A stretch of DNA of 64,000 nucleotides from Dyadobacter sp. CY261 (GCF_021440085.1 NZ_JAKCPW010000004.1:186001-250000); one strand, 5' to 3'; counted from the first letter of the stretch, positions 36,201 through 47,121 are shown. A program made the numbers and translations. Notes: generated from the sequence alone by a model not told the origin.

Positions 36201-37616
36201 GTTGAATGCCGTACAAACCAATGGGTGAAGCTGGATCGCTTTTCCTTCGATCAGTTTAGGCTGGAATGCCTGGATACCCAAACGGTGAAGTGTCGGAGCA
36301 CGGTTAAGCAATACCGGGTGACCTTTCAGAACGTTTTCGAGAATATCCCAGATCACAGGATCCTTACGGTCTACGATCTTCTTCGCTGATTTTACAGTTT
36401 TAACAATACCCCGCTCGATGAGCTTGCGGATAATGAACGGCTTGAAAAGTTCTGCCGCCATATCTTTTGGCAAACCGCATTCGTGCAGTTTCAACTCAGG
36501 ACCTACTACGATAACCGAACGACCAGAGTAGTCGACACGCTTACCAAGCAAGTTTTGACGGAAACGGCCTTGCTTTCCTTTCAGCATATCTGAAAGTGAT
36601 TTCAATGCACGGTTACCTTCCGAACGTACTGCATTCACTTTACGGCTGTTATCGAAAAGCGAGTCAACCGCTTCCTGCAACATCCTTTTTTCGTTACGCA
36701 AGATCACCTCCGGTGCCTTGATCTCGATCAGACGTTTCAGACGGTTGTTACGGATAATCACACGACGGTAAAGGTCGTTCAAATCCGAAGTCGCGAAACG
36801 ACCACCATCCAGGGGCACAAGCGGACGCAATTCTGGTGGAATTACCGGCACCATTTTGATCACCATCCATTCAGGGCGGTTTTCGATACGGGTATTCGCA
36901 TCACGGAATGCTTCAACCACTTTCAGACGTTTCAAAGCTTCCGCTTTACGTTGCTGAGAAGTGTCGGTAGCAGCCTGGTGACGGAGTTCATAAGAAAGTT
37001 CATCGAGCTTAATGCGGCTCAACAACATTTCCAATGCATCGGCACCCATTCTCGCGATGAATTTGTTGGGATCCGCGTCTGGAAGCAACTGGTTCTCACG
37101 AGGGAGCTTGTCGATGATATCCAGGTATTCATCTTCGGTCAGGAAGTCGAGGTAGCTAACGCCGTCCTCTTCTTTGATACCTGGCTGAACAACCGCGTAC
37201 CGTTCGTAATAAATGATCTGGTCGAGTTTCTTGGTAGAAAGTCCCAACAGGTAACCGATCTTGTTCGGCAAGCTGCGGAAGTACCAGATATGTGCAACAG
37301 GAACCACCAATTCAATGTGGCCCATGCGCTCGCGGCGAACCTTTTTCTCAGTTACCTCTACACCGCAACGGTCGCAGATAATTCCTTTATAACGGATGCG
37401 CTTATATTTCCCGCAGTGACATTCCCAGTCTTTTACAGGACCGAAAATGCGCTCGCAGAACAGACCGCCCATCTCCGGCTTGTAGGTCCGGTAATTGATG
37501 GTTTCAGGCTGGGTTACTTCACCGAAGGAGCTTTCTAGGATAGACTCCGGTGACGCCAGACTGATCGTCATTCTGGAAAAGTCGCTATTTAATTTTTTAT
37601 TCTTTTTGAAAGACAT
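33294..37616 (-). CDS. rpoC: DNA-directed RNA polymerase subunit beta'
   Basis: 1440 residues, normal for Bacteroidota. The N-terminal zinc-binding region is visible ([20 protein letters not shown] at about residues 65-85). The catalytic magnesium motif is N472-A-D-F-D-G-D478. The second zinc site is [14 protein letters not shown], and the trigger-loop region ([20 protein letters not shown]) and C-terminal region ([20 protein letters not shown]) are intact. It forms the active site of RNA polymerase with the beta subunit encoded 87 bases upstream. A hairpin lies in that gap and a strong terminator follows the gene. Nothing unusual in length or motifs. Confidence 0.98.
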   Translation of the reverse strand: MSFKKNKKLNSDFSRMTISLASPESILESSFGEVTQPETINYRTYKPEMGGLFCERIFGPVKDWECHCGKYKRIRYKGIICDRCGVEVTEKKVRRERMGHIELVVPVAHIWYFRSLPNKIGYLLGLSTKKLDQIIYYERYAVVQPGIKEEDGVSYLDFLTEDEYLDIIDKLPRENQLLPDADPNKFIARMGADALEMLLSRIKLDELSYELRHQAATDTSQQRKAEALKRLKVVEAFRDANTRIENRPEWMVIKMVPVIPPELRPLVPLDGGRFATSDLNDLYRRVIIRNNRLKRLIEIKAPEVILRNEKRMLQEAVDSLFDNSRKVNAVRSEGNRALKSLSDMLKGKQGRFRQNLLGKRVDYSGRSVIVVGPELKLHECGLPKDMAAELFKPFIIRKLIERGIVKTVKSAKKIVDRKDPVIWDILENVLKGHPVLLNRAPTLHRLGIQAFQPKLIEGKAIQLHPLVCTAFNADFDGDQMAVHVPLGQEAVLEASMLMLSSHNILNPANGAPITVPSQDMVLGLYYVTKGRVSTPEYPIIGEGKIFYGPDEVIIAINEGKLSKHANIKCRLRVRNDDATFETKLIDTVAGRILFNQAVPEEVGYINELLTKKKLQQIIGLVFKQAGVARTAQFLDEIKELGFQMAFKGGLSMGLDDVMVPSEKEKLIEQAKGDVENVWNNYLMGLITENERYNQVIDIWTRVNSRITETLMKQLETDKGGFNSIYMMMHSGARGSREQIRQLGGMRGLMAKPQKNIAGGAGEIIENPILSNFKEGLDVLEYFISTHGARKGLADTALKTADAGYLTRRLHDVAQDVVVVEEDCGSLRGIAISALKDNEDIVEPLSERILGRVSVHDVFDPLTNELILTSGQEITEEIASYIDETAIETVEIRSVLTCETRDGVCAKCYGRSLASAYMVNIGEAVGVIASQSIGEPGTQLTLRTFHVGGTASNISVEANIKAKFDGLIQFEDLRLVQSVNSEGDEVTVVMGRSGEVKVVHPETKQLLISNNVPYGAHLQVKEGDTVSKGQELCTWDPYHAVILSEFTGTVAFDAIEEGITFREEFDEQTGFQESVIIETRDKTKNPAIVVKGKSTLLKEQTEKGYNLPVGARLVVKAGAAIKAGQPLAKIPRVVGKTRDITGGLPRVTELFEARNPSNPATVSEIDGVVSYGGVKRGNREIHIESKDGTQRRYMVPLSKHILVQDGDFVRAGDPLSDGAITPADILSIKGPTAVQEYLVNEIQEVYRLQGVKINDKHIECIVRQMMQKVEILDAGDTNFLEMQAVDRVVFREENDKILDMKVVEDPGSSETLKPGMIVSVRRLRDENSSLKRRDLKLVTARDAQAAVAKPTLMGITQASLGTESFVSAASFQETTKVLSEAAVRGKRDELKGLKENVIVGHLIPAGTGMRVYENLLVGSKEEFDALSDSRERQSRKKKELA

Positions 37617-37663
37617 AATAAAGAGTCGTTTGTCTGTTAGTCGAAACTAAATGATTGCATTTC

Positions 37664-37693
37664 TAAGCGGCGCATTTTTCAATGCGCCGCTTA
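37664..37693 (-). promoter_or_regulatory. Hairpin between rpoB and rpoC
   Basis: Perfect 13-bp arms (37664-37676 and 37681-37693), GC-rich, with a TTTC-complement 4-base loop, 10 bases after the rpoB stop. There is no T-run on the minus strand after it, so a full terminator is unlikely. A processing site, mRNA stabiliser or partial attenuator are possible. Confidence 0.6.
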
Positions 37694-37703
37694 CGACTAA
37701 AAA

Positions 37704-40700
37704 TTAGTCCAGTGTAATCTCCAATGCTAGTCCACGGAGCTCGTGAACAAGTACGTTGAATGACTCTGGGATATTTGGTTTCGGAAGGTTTTCACCTTTC
37801 ACGATCGCTTCGTACGCTTTCGCACGGCCAACCACGTCATCGGATTTCACAGTAAGGATCTCCTGAAGAATATGGGATGCACCGAACGCTTCAAGCGCCC
37901 ACACTTCCATCTCACCGAAACGCTGTCCACCAAACTGCGCTTTACCACCCAGCGGTTGCTGCGTAATAAGCGAGTATGGCCCGATCGAACGCGCGTGCAT
38001 TTTATCGTCAACCAAGTGGCCCAGTTTCATCATGTACATCAGACCGACTGTTACCGGTTGGTCGAACTGCTCACCAGTCAAACCATTGTACAGATAAGTA
38101 CGTCCCCAATCCGGCAGACCTGCTTCTTTCAGCTCGGCAGCAACTTCCGCTTCGGTAGCACCGTCAAAGATCGGTGTTGCGTAACGGCGGCCGAGTTTCA
38201 GACCAGCCCATGCAAGGATGGTTTCGTAAATCTGTCCGATGTTCATACGTGAAGGTACCCCAAGTGGGTTCAACACGATGTTTACCGGTGTTCCGTCTTC
38301 CAGGAATGGCATATCTTCATCACGAACAATACGGGCAACAACCCCTTTGTTCCCGTGACGACCCGCCATTTTATCTCCCACTTTCAGTTTACGTTTCTTA
38401 GCGATATATACTTTCGCCAATTTCACGATACCAGCAGGAAGTTCATCACCCACTTCCAACGCGAAACGATCGCGTTTGAAGCGACCCATCAGTTCGCTAC
38501 GGGCATTCAGGTAATTTTTTAACACCAATGAAACCTGAAGGTTTACGTTGCTGTCCTCGCTCCATGAGTCAGTCAGAACGTCTCCGATAAGGTTAACCTC
38601 CTCGGGAACTGCATACTGGCTTTCGTCACGGTATGGGTTGTTGGCAGGGAAAAGGTTCTCGGAGATGTTTCTCACGTTGAACTTCATTCCCTTGCTGATC
38701 AACTCGTCACCGAATTTATGTTTTACACCAGAGCTCGTTTTGCCTTCAGTCAATGTCACCAGCTTATCGATTACGCGACCGCGCAATGCAGTCAGGTCAC
38801 GGCTGTATTTTTTCATCAACAGACGGAGCTCGTCTTTGTGTTTTGCACGCTCTTCTTTGGTTGGGCGGGAGAAAAGTTTGGTATCGATTACCACACCCTT
38901 CATCGATGGTGGTGCTTTTTTCGAAGCATCCTTCACATCACCAGCCTTGTCTCCGAAGATCGCACGAAGAAGTTTCTCTTCCGGAGTAGGATCAGATTCT
39001 CCTTTTGGAGTGATCTTACCGATCAGAATATCACCTTCTTTTACTTCTGTACCTACTTGTACGATACCGTTTTCGTCGAGGTTCTTAACAGTTTCCTCGC
39101 TTACATTCGGGATCTCCGCAGTCAATTCTTCTTCTCCGCGTTTGGTATCACGCACTTCAAGCTCAAATTCTTCGATGTGGATTGAAGTGAAGATATCTTC
39201 GCGTACTACTTTTTCAGAGATTACGATCGCATCCTCAAAGTTGTATCCCTGCCAAGGCATGAATGCAACCAAAAGATTACGGCCCAATGCAAGTTCACCC
39301 CCTTCTGTACCATAGCCCTGGCAAAGTGGCTCGCCTTTCTTCACTTTCTGGCCTTTAAGAACCATTGGTTGAAGGTTAAGGCAGGTATCCTGGTTGGTAC
39401 GACGGAATTTAACCAGATCATAAGAAACGCTGTCCTCGATAAAGCTCACGAGGCGGTCGTCGTCTGTACGGTCATATTTAACGACGATCTTCTTCGCATC
39501 TACGAATTCTATTTCACCATCACCTTCCGCTACTACCAATGCACGTGAGTCCATTGCTACGCGACGTTCCAGACCAGTTCCTACGATAGGGGCCTGTGGG
39601 CGCAACAAAGGCACACCCTGGCGCTGCATGTTAGATCCCATCAAGGCACGGTTCGCATCATCATGTTCAAGGAACGGAATCAGCGAAGCAGCAACGGATA
39701 CGATCTGGTTGGCAGCGACGTCCATATAAGACGCTTGCGAAGGATCCACCATAGGGAAGTCACCTTCAAAACGCGTCTTGATCTTTTCTACCGTAAAGTT
39801 TCCTTCCTTATCGACGGAGGCATTCGCCTGTGCGATGTATTTGGAATCTTCTTCTTCGGCAGTCATATAAATAAGCTCATTTGTCAGCTTACCAGCGCTA
39901 TCAATCACGCGGTATGGTGTTTCGATGAAGCCCATTCCGTTCACTTTCGCAAATACGCAAAGTGAAGATATCAGACCGATGTTCGGACCTTCCGGAGTCT
40001 CGATCGTACACAGACGCCCGTAGTGGGTGTAGTGAACGTCCCGAACTTCGAAACCTGCCCGCTCACGGGAAAGACCACCAGGCCCCAATGCCGACATACG
40101 GCGTTTGTGGGTAATCTCAGCCAATGGGTTTGTTTGGTCCATAAACTGAGAAAGCTGGTTGGTACCGAAGAACGAGTTGATTACTGACGACAATGTTCTT
40201 GCATTGATCAGGTCAACAGGTTTAAAATCTTCATTGTCACGTACATTCATACGCTCCTTGATGGTACGCGCCATACGTGCAAGACCAACACCGAATTGTG
40301 CATAAAGCTGTTCGCCAACTGTACGTACACGACGGTTTGACAAGTGATCGATATCATCGACTACTGCTTTCGCATTGATCAGACCGATCAGGTATTTCAC
40401 GATCGAAACAATGTCGCCTGTTGTAAGTACACGAACGTCGAGGCTAGTATCAGAACCGAGCTTTTTATTGATCCGGTAACGGCCCACATCACCCAGGTCA
40501 TAACGTTTGTCACTGAAGAACAGGCTCTGAATCACGTCACGTGCAGTTTGCTCATCCGGTGCTTCTGCGTTACGCAGCTGGCGGTAAATCTGCTCAACAG
40601 CTTCCTTGTCGGAGTTTGAGCTATCTTTTTGAAGCGTATTATAAATGATGTTATAATCCGCAACATTCATATCCTCTTTGTGCATGATGATCGATTTCTG

Positions 40701-41570
40701 TCCCGATTCCAGGATTACATCGATATCATCTGCTGAAATCGTAGAGTCACGTTCCAGCAATACTTCGTTACGCTGAATAGAAACTACCTCACCGGTATCC
40801 TCATCCACGAAGTCCTCAGTCCATGTACGGAGAACCCTTGCCGCCAAGCGGCGTCCTACTGCCTTTTTCAGGTTAGCAGGTGTTGCGCTGATTTCCTCAG
40901 AAAGGCCGAACAGGTCAAGGATATCTTTATCAGATCCGAAACCAATAGCTCTCAGAAGGGTGGTTACAGGGAATTTCTTCTTACGGTCGATGTACGCATA
41001 CATTACGTTATTAACGTCCGTAGAGAATTCAATCCAGGAACCTTTGAATGGAATAATCCGCGCTGAATATAGTTTAGAACCATTGGTGTGCTTGCTCATG
41101 GAGAAGAACACGCCTGGTGAACGGTGAAGCTGAGAAACGATTACACGCTCAGCACCATTGATTACGAACGAACCTCTTTCGGTCATGTAAGGAATGTTCC
41201 CTAAGAACACTTCCTGCTCAATGGTTTCAAATTCTTCATGATCGGCGTCGTTACAGATCAAACGTAGTTTCGCCTTCAGAGGCACTGCGTAAGTCAGACC
41301 ACGATCGATGGACTCGTCAACGGAGTACTTTGGTGGTTCAAGGAGATAATCGATGAACTCAAGAACGAAGTTCTCACGTGAGTCGGCGATGGGAAAGTTT
41401 TCAGCGAAAACTTTGTACAATCCTTCTCCGGAACGGTCTTCAACCGATGTATCCAGACTAAAGAAGTCACGGAACGATTGTACCTGGATTCCCAAAAGAT
41501 CCGGATAATCGATAATCTGATTAATCCGAGAGAAGTTCTTTCTTGGTGTTTTTGGATTAATTGTAGCCAA
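37704..41570 (-). CDS. rpoB: DNA-directed RNA polymerase subunit beta
   Basis: 1288 residues. The rifampicin pocket region is recognisable ([20 protein letters not shown] and [20 protein letters not shown]). So are the conserved [20 protein letters not shown] block, the [17 protein letters not shown] segment and the C-terminal [20 protein letters not shown] region that contacts beta'. The rifampicin-site residues read as wild type (Q, D, H, R, S and L positions as in E. coli). The gene is separated from rplL by 279 bases that contain a small hairpin, and is co-transcribed with rpoC. Confidence 0.98.
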   Translation of the reverse strand: MATINPKTPRKNFSRINQIIDYPDLLGIQVQSFRDFFSLDTSVEDRSGEGLYKVFAENFPIADSRENFVLEFIDYLLEPPKYSVDESIDRGLTYAVPLKAKLRLICNDADHEEFETIEQEVFLGNIPYMTERGSFVINGAERVIVSQLHRSPGVFFSMSKHTNGSKLYSARIIPFKGSWIEFSTDVNNVMYAYIDRKKKFPVTTLLRAIGFGSDKDILDLFGLSEEISATPANLKKAVGRRLAARVLRTWTEDFVDEDTGEVVSIQRNEVLLERDSTISADDIDVILESGQKSIIMHKEDMNVADYNIIYNTLQKDSSNSDKEAVEQIYRQLRNAEAPDEQTARDVIQSLFFSDKRYDLGDVGRYRINKKLGSDTSLDVRVLTTGDIVSIVKYLIGLINAKAVVDDIDHLSNRRVRTVGEQLYAQFGVGLARMARTIKERMNVRDNEDFKPVDLINARTLSSVINSFFGTNQLSQFMDQTNPLAEITHKRRMSALGPGGLSRERAGFEVRDVHYTHYGRLCTIETPEGPNIGLISSLCVFAKVNGMGFIETPYRVIDSAGKLTNELIYMTAEEEDSKYIAQANASVDKEGNFTVEKIKTRFEGDFPMVDPSQASYMDVAANQIVSVAASLIPFLEHDDANRALMGSNMQRQGVPLLRPQAPIVGTGLERRVAMDSRALVVAEGDGEIEFVDAKKIVVKYDRTDDDRLVSFIEDSVSYDLVKFRRTNQDTCLNLQPMVLKGQKVKKGEPLCQGYGTEGGELALGRNLLVAFMPWQGYNFEDAIVISEKVVREDIFTSIHIEEFELEVRDTKRGEEELTAEIPNVSEETVKNLDENGIVQVGTEVKEGDILIGKITPKGESDPTPEEKLLRAIFGDKAGDVKDASKKAPPSMKGVVIDTKLFSRPTKEERAKHKDELRLLMKKYSRDLTALRGRVIDKLVTLTEGKTSSGVKHKFGDELISKGMKFNVRNISENLFPANNPYRDESQYAVPEEVNLIGDVLTDSWSEDSNVNLQVSLVLKNYLNARSELMGRFKRDRFALEVGDELPAGIVKLAKVYIAKKRKLKVGDKMAGRHGNKGVVARIVRDEDMPFLEDGTPVNIVLNPLGVPSRMNIGQIYETILAWAGLKLGRRYATPIFDGATEAEVAAELKEAGLPDWGRTYLYNGLTGEQFDQPVTVGLMYMMKLGHLVDDKMHARSIGPYSLITQQPLGGKAQFGGQRFGEMEVWALEAFGASHILQEILTVKSDDVVGRAKAYEAIVKGENLPKPNIPESFNVLVHELRGLALEITLD

Positions 41571-41792
41571 GGCTATGTGTGATTTGGGTTAGCAGAAAAA
41601 CTAATTAGTTTTAACCTAATCTATTGCCTCGTAGAAGAGTAAAGTTGATGCCCCTTTTCTCCTTTCCTACGAGTAAAGAAGTGTTTCGGGCAATCAGCTT
41701 GAAGGGGATTTCGGCGGTAAACTCGTTACCACCTTTATTCCAAACGATAAAAAAGTACTTTTCGTTTGGTTTGTATACAAAACAGGAAAAGA

Positions 41793-41808
41793 CCTGACGG
41801 TTGTCAGG
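41793..41808 (-). promoter_or_regulatory. Small hairpin in the rplL-rpoB gap, attenuator-like
   Basis: CCTGAC/GTCAGG arms (41793-41798, 41803-41808) with a 4-base loop, followed on the minus strand by TCTTTTCC. In enterobacteria a leaky terminator lies at the same place between rplL and rpoB. The short stem makes this only a suggestion. Confidence 0.35.
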
Positions 41809-41849
41809 CCTATTCCGTAGAATTTTATCTTCTAATGCTATGGAGCAAA

Positions 41850-42236
41850 TTACTTCACTTCAACTTCTGCACCAGCTTCTTCAAGTTGCTTTTTCAAAGC
41901 GTCAGCTTCATCCTTAGCAACACCTTCTTTTACAGGTTTTGGAGCGCCGTCAACGAGTTCTTTCGCTTCTTTCAAACCAAGACCAGTCAGGTCTTTAACC
42001 AACTTCACAACAGCAAGTTTGCTTGCACCAGCTGCTTTCAGGATCACATCAAAAGATGTTTTCTCTTCCACAACAGGAGCATCAGCACCTGCACCACCCG
42101 CAGGACCTGCTACTACCACTGCACCAGCAGCAGCTGGCTCAATGCCGTACTCGTCTTTAAGAATTGTAGCCAATTCGTTCACTTCTTTAACCGTAAGGTT
42201 AACAAGCTGTTCTGCGAAAGCTTTCAAATCTGCCAT
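41850..42236 (-). CDS. rplL: 50S ribosomal protein L7/L12
   Basis: 128 residues. An N-terminal dimerisation helix ([20 protein letters not shown]) leads to an Ala/Gly/Pro-rich hinge ([20 protein letters not shown]) and a C-terminal domain with the elongation-factor binding surface ([40 protein letters not shown]). Multiple copies bind L10 to form the ribosomal stalk that recruits EF-Tu and EF-G. It follows rplJ after 89 bases, as in most bacteria. Confidence 0.98.
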   Translation of the reverse strand: MADLKAFAEQLVNLTVKEVNELATILKDEYGIEPAAAGAVVVAGPAGGAGADAPVVEEKTSFDVILKAAGASKLAVVKLVKDLTGLGLKEAKELVDGAPKPVKEGVAKDEADALKKQLEEAGAEVEVK

Positions 42237-42325
42237 TTCTATTTTGATTTTTTTGATTATACAATAAGATGATTTAAAAAGGCTCCTTTAATTATTAACC
42301 CGGAGAGCAAGGCCTGGTTATTTAA

Positions 42326-42856
42326 TTAGTCTTCTTTTTCAGATAAAGTTTTCAGAATACCAGCCAGGTTCTGTCCGCCGCTTGTAAGAGCACCGATAAC
42401 ATTTTTGGCAGGTGATTGCAACAATCCGATCACTTCGCCGATCAGTTCTTGTTTAGATTTCAGAGAAATCAGAACATCAAGCTGGCTTTCTCCAACGAAA
42501 AGGGCAGTGTCAACAGAAGCTCCTTTGAACTTCAATTTGTCGCTACCTGATTTCTTTTTGAAATCCTTGATCAGTTGTGCAGGAACTTTACCTGACTCCG
42601 GGTGAAACATTACTCCGGAAAATCCTTTCAACACTTCGTCGAAAGAAGAGTAGTCCGTCTCTAATGTCTCGAGCGCTTTTTTAATCAATGTATTCTTCAC
42701 AACACGATACTCAACACCACGCTCGAAGCAAAGGCCTCTCAATGTGTTCACCTCACTCACGGTCATACCGTTTGCGTTGGTTATGTAGAAGTATGGCGTG
42801 CTGGCGAATTTCTGACTTAACTCGTCAATAATTACTGCTTTTTCTTCCCGTGTCAT
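42326..42856 (-). CDS. rplJ: 50S ribosomal protein L10
   Basis: 176 residues from the ATG at 42856 (MTREEKAVIIDELSQKFAST). The frame is open to 42895, but the extra N-terminus overlaps rplA and is not family-like, and the 42856 start leaves a 1-base gap to the rplA stop. The N-terminal RNA-binding domain shows NTLRGLCFERGVEYRVVKNT and the C-terminal helix (LLQSPAKNVIGALTSGGQNL, then AGILKTLSEKED) would bind L7/L12 dimers. Base of the ribosomal stalk. In other bacteria it feeds back on translation of its own mRNA; no leader structure was identified here. Confidence 0.95.
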   Translation of the reverse strand: MTREEKAVIIDELSQKFASTPYFYITNANGMTVSEVNTLRGLCFERGVEYRVVKNTLIKKALETLETDYSSFDEVLKGFSGVMFHPESGKVPAQLIKDFKKKSGSDKLKFKGASVDTALFVGESQLDVLISLKSKQELIGEVIGLLQSPAKNVIGALTSGGQNLAGILKTLSEKED

Positions 42857-42857
42857 A

Positions 42858-43556
42858 TTACAGTCCTGGAATCGTGTTTTTGTCAATAATAACACCCGGG
42901 CTCATCGTACTTGACAAGTGAATGCTTTTTACGTAAGTACCTTTTGCCGATGAAGGCTTAAGGCGAACCAAGGTGTTGATAACTTCGGTTGCATTTTGTG
43001 CAAGCTGATCAGTTCCGAAAGATACTTTTCCGATACTGGTATGAATGATGCCGGTTTTGTCAACTTTGAAGTCAATTTTACCAGCCTTCACTTCTTTTAC
43101 AGCTTTTGCTACGTCCGGAGTTACAGTTCCTGACTTAGGGTTAGGCATCAGACCGCGAGGACCTAATACTTTACCAAGTCTACCTACTTTTGCCATTACA
43201 CTTGGCATTGTAATAATCACGTCAATGTCTGTCCAGCCTTGCTCGATTTTTGTAATGTATTCGTCAAGACCAACATAATCCGCTCCTGCCTCTTTCGCTT
43301 CTGCCTCCTTGTCGGGAGTACACAATACAAGCACACGAACTTCTTTTCCGGTTCCGTGTGGCAATGTTACCACGCCACGCACCATTTGATCTGCTTTACG
43401 CGGATCCACGCCCAAACGAACGTCGATATCTACGGAAGCATCAAATTTGGTATAGGAAATCGTCTTCAGAACGTCCGCAGCCTGTTCCAGGCTAAACACC
43501 TGGGTCGCGTCGAATTTCGAAAGAGCTTCTTTTTGCTTTTTGGTCAATTTTCCCAT
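42858..43556 (-). CDS. rplA: 50S ribosomal protein L1
   Basis: 232 residues. Typical segments: [94 protein letters not shown] (the 23S rRNA binding signature) and [18 protein letters not shown] at the end. It binds the L1 stalk near the E site and in other bacteria represses the rplK-rplA mRNA. It follows rplK after 36 bases. Confidence 0.98.
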   Translation of the reverse strand: MGKLTKKQKEALSKFDATQVFSLEQAADVLKTISYTKFDASVDIDVRLGVDPRKADQMVRGVVTLPHGTGKEVRVLVLCTPDKEAEAKEAGADYVGLDEYITKIEQGWTDIDVIITMPSVMAKVGRLGKVLGPRGLMPNPKSGTVTPDVAKAVKEVKAGKIDFKVDKTGIIHTSIGKVSFGTDQLAQNATEVINTLVRLKPSSAKGTYVKSIHLSSTMSPGVIIDKNTIPGL

Positions 43557-43592
43557 GTTCTTTGTTTCTTTGGCGTAATAATTAATCTACGC

Positions 43593-44042
43593 TCAGTTGT
43601 TTTCTTCCCATGGGGCCTTGCCAGCCACGGTGATACCCATACTACGAGCCGTTCCCGCGATCATTTTCAAAGCAGACTCTACGGTGAAGCAGTTCAGGTC
43701 GGGCATTTTTGTTTCAGCGATCGTCTTAACTTGATCCCATGAAACTGATCCCACCTTAATACGGTTTGGCTGAGCCGAACCGGTTTTCACTTTTGAGGCT
43801 TCCAGAAGAAGAATAGCGGCCGGGGGGGTTTTGATGACAAAGTCGAAAGACTTGTCTTTGTAGTATGTAATAACTACCGGCAATACCACACCCATTTTAT
43901 CCTGGGTACGGCCATTGAATTGCTTGCAAAACTCCATGATATTCAAACCCTTCGATCCCAATGCAGGACCAATTGGAGGTGATGGATTGGCTTGGCCACC
44001 TTTCACCTGCAGTTTGACGTATCCACCTATTTCTTTTGCCAT
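43593..44042 (-). CDS. rplK: 50S ribosomal protein L11
   Basis: 149 residues: [20 protein letters not shown] (the proline-rich N-domain with the thiostrepton-site prolines), [35 protein letters not shown] and the C-terminal 23S-binding [20 protein letters not shown] region with GTARSMGI. It binds the GTPase-associated centre. Between nusG (75 bases upstream) and rplA. Confidence 0.98.
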   Translation of the reverse strand: MAKEIGGYVKLQVKGGQANPSPPIGPALGSKGLNIMEFCKQFNGRTQDKMGVVLPVVITYYKDKSFDFVIKTPPAAILLLEASKVKTGSAQPNRIKVGSVSWDQVKTIAETKMPDLNCFTVESALKMIAGTARSMGITVAGKAPWEENN

Positions 44043-44117
44043 TGTTTTGGAATTTGTCGGTTCATTGATTGACTAGCGGCTTACATGCAGTTGGAAGCCT
44101 ACCTGCCCGCTATTCGC

Positions 44118-44672
44118 TCAACTATCCTTTTCTACTTGTGCGTAACTGAGTTCCACGGGTGTATTACGCCCGAATATTTTTACAACTACATTGAGTTTTT
44201 TCTTCTCATCGAATACTTCTTCCACCAGACCGATAAATCCGCTGAACGGACCATCTACAACCTTCACGGTTTCGCCTTTGATGAAAGACATGCTTGGCGC
44301 TTCTTCGTGTTGCTCTGCCTCATCTACCTTACCGAGGATCCGGTTAATTTCAGATTGACGAAGCGGAACAGGTACTTTAGAATTTCCTTCGGCATTGCCC
44401 AGGAAACCGATTACGCCGGGAATGCTTGTAATGATGTGCAATACCTCACCCTTGGACAGATCCGCCGAAATGATGATATACCCAGGAAAGAAGTTTTTTT
44501 CCCGAACACGCTTCTTACCGTTGCGCATCTCGTAAATCTTCTCAGAAGGGATTAGGATCTGCGGAACGAATTCGTTTAGCTTCTGGCGTGTTATTTCATT
44601 TTCAATGTAGGACTTGATCTTCTTTTCTTGTCCAGACACCGCCCTTAATACAAACCAATTTAGACTACTCAT
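44118..44672 (-). CDS. nusG: Transcription elongation/antitermination factor NusG
   Basis: 184 residues. The NGN domain opens with NWFVLRAVSGQEKKIKSYIE and contains the FFPGYIIISADLSKGEVLHI segment plus IPGVIGFLGN. A KOW domain closes it: GETVKVVDGPFSGFIGLVEE. NusG links RNA polymerase to Rho or to the ribosome via S10. It lies 32 bases after secE, the classical order. Confidence 0.97.
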   Translation of the reverse strand: MSSLNWFVLRAVSGQEKKIKSYIENEITRQKLNEFVPQILIPSEKIYEMRNGKKRVREKNFFPGYIIISADLSKGEVLHIITSIPGVIGFLGNAEGNSKVPVPLRQSEINRILGKVDEAEQHEEAPSMSFIKGETVKVVDGPFSGFIGLVEEVFDEKKKLNVVVKIFGRNTPVELSYAQVEKDS

Positions 44673-44704
44673 ACCTTTCGGGGGTTATCTTTAATAAAAT
44701 AGCC

Positions 44705-44896
44705 TTAGAAAGACTGGTAAAACAGATTCAGTGCGTTTTCGAAAACGAAATCCATCACACCTACCACAAAGGCAAAAATGAGCGAACCCACAAGCACCAG
44801 CGTGGTATTGGCTTGCAGCTCGTTGAAAGGCGGCCATGTTACATGCTGGGTAATTTCCTCCCAGGACGCTTTCAAAAAAGAAGTAAATTTTTCCAT
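44705..44896 (-). CDS. secE: Preprotein translocase subunit SecE
   Basis: 63 residues, the short single-helix form. It has an amphipathic N-terminal helix (MEKFTSFLKASWEEITQHVT), the conserved W-P segment (VTWPPFNELQANT) and one transmembrane helix (LVLVGSLIFAFVVGVMDFVF). SecE clamps SecY in the inner-membrane channel. It lies directly between tRNA-Trp and nusG and should be transcribed from the tRNA-Trp promoter. Confidence 0.95.
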   Translation of the reverse strand: MEKFTSFLKASWEEITQHVTWPPFNELQANTTLVLVGSLIFAFVVGVMDFVFENALNLFYQSF

Positions 44897-44915
44897 TTCA
44901 CCTTTTCGATTTATG

Positions 44916-44986
44916 CACGGGTGGAGAGATTCGAACTCCCATCAACGGTTTTGGAGACCGCTATTCTACCCTTGAACTACACCCGT
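44916..44986 (-). tRNA. tRNA-Trp (anticodon CCA)
   Basis: 71-base cloverleaf on the minus strand: ACGGGTG/CACCCGT acceptor, anticodon stem GCGGT/ACCGT with loop CTCCAAA, T-loop TTCGAAT, discriminator G. CCA is not encoded. It opens the secE-nusG-ribosomal protein-rpoBC transcript. Confidence 0.95.
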
Positions 44987-45014
44987 TTATCGTGCAACTC
45001 ACTCATTCGGGCTG

Positions 45015-45044
45015 CAAAGATACGATTTTTTTATAAAAAACAAG
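45015..45044 (-). promoter_or_regulatory. Promoter of tRNA-Trp-secE-nusG-rplKAJL-rpoBC
   Basis: On the minus strand CTTG (45041-45044), an 18-base spacer and TATCTTTG (45015-45022) match the Bacteroidota -33/-7 consensus. The -7 box is exact. Start would be near 45008, about 22 bases before the tRNA. The -33 element lies inside the tuf terminator stem. Confidence 0.65.
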
Positions 45045-45072
45045 TGCATCTCAGAAGAAATGCACTTGTTTT
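45037..45072 (-). terminator. tuf terminator
   Basis: Arms 45037-45049 and 45060-45072 form a 13-bp stem with a 10-base loop, 17 bases after the tuf stop, followed on the minus strand by a T-rich then A-rich run. It overlaps the next promoter. Confidence 0.8.
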
Positions 45073-45088
45073 AATATTGCTATCTTGA

Positions 45089-46276
45089 TTAGTCAAGAAT
45101 TTCAGTTACCTGACCAGCACCTACGGTACGTCCACCTTCACGAATCGCGAAACGAAGACCTTTTTCCATAGCGATTTTGTTGATCAGCTTCACTTCAATT
45201 GTGATGTTGTCACCTGGCATAACCATTTCAACACCAGCAGGAAGTGAAATTTCACCTGTCACGTCAGTGGTACGGAAGTAGAACTGAGGACGGTATTTGT
45301 TAAAGAATGGAGTGTGACGTCCACCTTCTTCTTTCGAAAGTACGTAAACTTCACCTTTGAAGTGCAAGTGAGGCTTAACTGAACCTGGTTTACAGATTAC
45401 CATACCACGACGGATATCTTCTTTATCGATACCGCGAAGCAACAAACCTACGTTATCACCAGCTTCACCACGGTCAAGGATCTTGCGAAACATCTCAACA
45501 CCAGTTACTACTGATTTAAGACCTTCTGCACCCATTCCAAGGATGTCAACTGCTTCCCCTGAGTTGATAATACCACGCTCGATACGACCAGTTGCAACAG
45601 TACCACGACCAGTGATCGAGAACACGTCTTCAACAGGCATCAAGAATGGAAGTTCAGTCATACGTGGAGGAATTGGAATCCAGCTATCGACAGCATCCAT
45701 CAGCTCTTCGATCGTTTTCACCCATTTCGGATCGCCATTAAGGCCACCCAAGGCAGATCCCTGTACAACAGGAATGTTATCACCATCGAATTCGTAGAAG
45801 CTCAGAAGCTCGCGGATTTCCATCTCAACGAGTTCAAGAAGTTCCGGATCATCAACCATGTCCACTTTGTTCATGAACACAACCAGCTGAGGAACACCTA
45901 CCTGACGAGCAAGAAGAATGTGCTCACGAGTTTGTGGCATAGGACCGTCAGTTGCTGCAACCACAATGATTGCACCGTCCATCTGAGCAGCACCAGTTAC
46001 CATGTTCTTCACATAGTCAGCGTGACCTGGACAGTCAACGTGCGCATAGTGACGATTGGCTGTCTGGTATTCTACGTGGGAAGTGTTGATTGTGATACCG
46101 CGCTCTTTCTCTTCAGGAGCATTGTCGATTGATGAGAAGTCGCGTTTCTGTGCAAATCCTTTTTCAGCCAATACAGTTGTAATCGCCGCTGTAAGGGTAG
46201 TTTTACCGTGGTCAACGTGCCCGATAGTACCAATATTTACGTGGGGTTTCGAGCGGTCAAACGTCTCTTTTGCCAT
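45089..46276 (-). CDS. tuf: Elongation factor Tu
   Basis: 395 residues. GTPase motifs are complete: GHVDHGKT (residues 19-26), the switch I region with [24 protein letters not shown] and the SAL motif ([10 protein letters not shown]). Domains 2 and 3 follow ([40 protein letters not shown]). It delivers aminoacyl-tRNA to the ribosome. This is the tRNA-linked copy (E. coli tufB position) between tRNA-Thr and tRNA-Trp. The only tuf in this window. Probably transcribed from the promoter before tRNA-Tyr, because I see no good promoter in its 147-base immediate upstream gap. Confidence 0.98.
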   Translation of the reverse strand: MAKETFDRSKPHVNIGTIGHVDHGKTTLTAAITTVLAEKGFAQKRDFSSIDNAPEEKERGITINTSHVEYQTANRHYAHVDCPGHADYVKNMVTGAAQMDGAIIVVAATDGPMPQTREHILLARQVGVPQLVVFMNKVDMVDDPELLELVEMEIRELLSFYEFDGDNIPVVQGSALGGLNGDPKWVKTIEELMDAVDSWIPIPPRMTELPFLMPVEDVFSITGRGTVATGRIERGIINSGEAVDILGMGAEGLKSVVTGVEMFRKILDRGEAGDNVGLLLRGIDKEDIRRGMVICKPGSVKPHLHFKGEVYVLSKEEGGRHTPFFNKYRPQFYFRTTDVTGEISLPAGVEMVMPGDNITIEVKLINKIAMEKGLRFAIREGGRTVGAGQVTEILD

Positions 46277-46423
46277 GACTTAAGTACGCTTAAAATTTAA
46301 AGTTATTACGAATTTATTATACACTACTAATTGATCCTGCTGGCTTTACTGCAATCAAACACCGCAATCATCTACCAAACCAGGATCAAAATCAATGCAG
46401 GCACAAAACCCTGCTTTCTGAGC

Positions 46424-46645
46424 ATTTGAACGGCACCGACTAACCTTCCGCCCTCTTCCTCACCCAAGAAGTGCTCAAAATTACCTGAGCTTTTGAGGGG
46501 ATTTGAACGGCACCAGCCGCCCGGCCCTGACTTCTTCCTTACCAAGGAAGTGCTCAAAATTACCTGAGCTTTTGAGGGGATTTGAACGGCACCGGCCGCC
46601 CGGCCCTGACCTCTTCCTTATCAAGGAAATGCTCAAAATTACCTG

Positions 46646-46658
<13 letters not shown>
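46424..46658 (-). repeat. Three tandem 77-79 bp repeats made of tRNA-Thr fragments
   Basis: Units at 46424-46500 (77), 46501-46579 (79) and 46580-46658 (79). The last two differ at four positions; the first is more diverged. Each unit repeats the T-loop/3'-acceptor part of the neighbouring tRNA-Thr(GGT) exactly (minus strand TTCAAATCCCCTCAAAAGCT). Each then carries a CTCAAAA...TTTTGAG hairpin and a copy of the anticodon stem-loop (CTTCC-loop-GGAAG). The D-arm is replaced by a short AT stretch and the T-stem is interrupted by a GC-rich insertion (GCACCGGCCGCCCGGCC in unit C). The array lies within the tRNA-tuf transcript, directly behind the intact tRNA-Thr. Confidence 0.9.
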
Positions 46659-46717
<59 letters not shown>

Positions 46718-46798
46718 AATCTTTAATTAGAACCAAAAAGCGATTAGCGAAAAATATATGGCAAGTTTTCGCTAATCGCTTCGATGATGTTTCTTTTG

Positions 46799-46871
46799 AG
46801 CGGAAGACGAGGTTCGAACTCGCGACCTATAGCTTGGAAGGCTATCGCTCTACCAGCTGAGCTACTTCCGC
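46799..46871 (-). tRNA. tRNA-Gly (anticodon TCC)
   Basis: 73 bases on the minus strand: GCGGAAG/CTTCCGC acceptor, anticodon stem ATAGC/GCTAT with loop CTTCCAA, T-loop TTCGAAC. CCA not encoded. Second tRNA of the Tyr-Gly-Thr-tuf unit. Confidence 0.95.
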
Positions 46872-46934
46872 ATTTGTCTTCGTCTTCTGCTTCAAAACTG
46901 GTATGATTTGAAGCACTTTTACAGACTCAAACTG

Positions 46935-47017
46935 TGGGGGCGGATGGATTCGAACCACCGTAGGCATACACCAGCAGATTTACAGTCTGCCCCATTTGGC
47001 CACTCTGGTACACCCCC
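46935..47017 (-). tRNA. tRNA-Tyr (anticodon GTA)
   Basis: 83 bases on the minus strand, class II with a long variable arm: GGGGGTG/CGCCCCC acceptor (one G-T pair), anticodon stem GCAGA/TCTGC with loop CTGTAAA, T-loop TTCGAAT, discriminator A. First tRNA after the promoter at 47071-47101. Confidence 0.95.
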
Positions 47018-47070
47018 AGACAACATTTCAACACAAGCGTGAAAACCGTTTGTTTCACAATTTGGAGTCG

Positions 47071-47101
47071 CAAAATTATACCCATTTTTTAGATTCTCAA
47101 A
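47071..47101 (-). promoter_or_regulatory. Promoter of the tRNA-Tyr-Gly-Thr-tuf unit
   Basis: Minus strand TTTG (47098-47101), 19-base spacer, TAATTTTG (47071-47078): an exact match to the Bacteroidota consensus TTTG-N19-TAnnTTTG. Transcription would start near 47064, about 47 bases before tRNA-Tyr. Confidence 0.8.
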
Positions 47102-47121
47102 TTGTTTTGAAAAATTTTTAC

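Noticed and set aside
33294..41570. Many long open frames on the plus strand opposite rpoC and rpoB
   Set aside because: Antisense shadows of two unambiguous, highly conserved genes.
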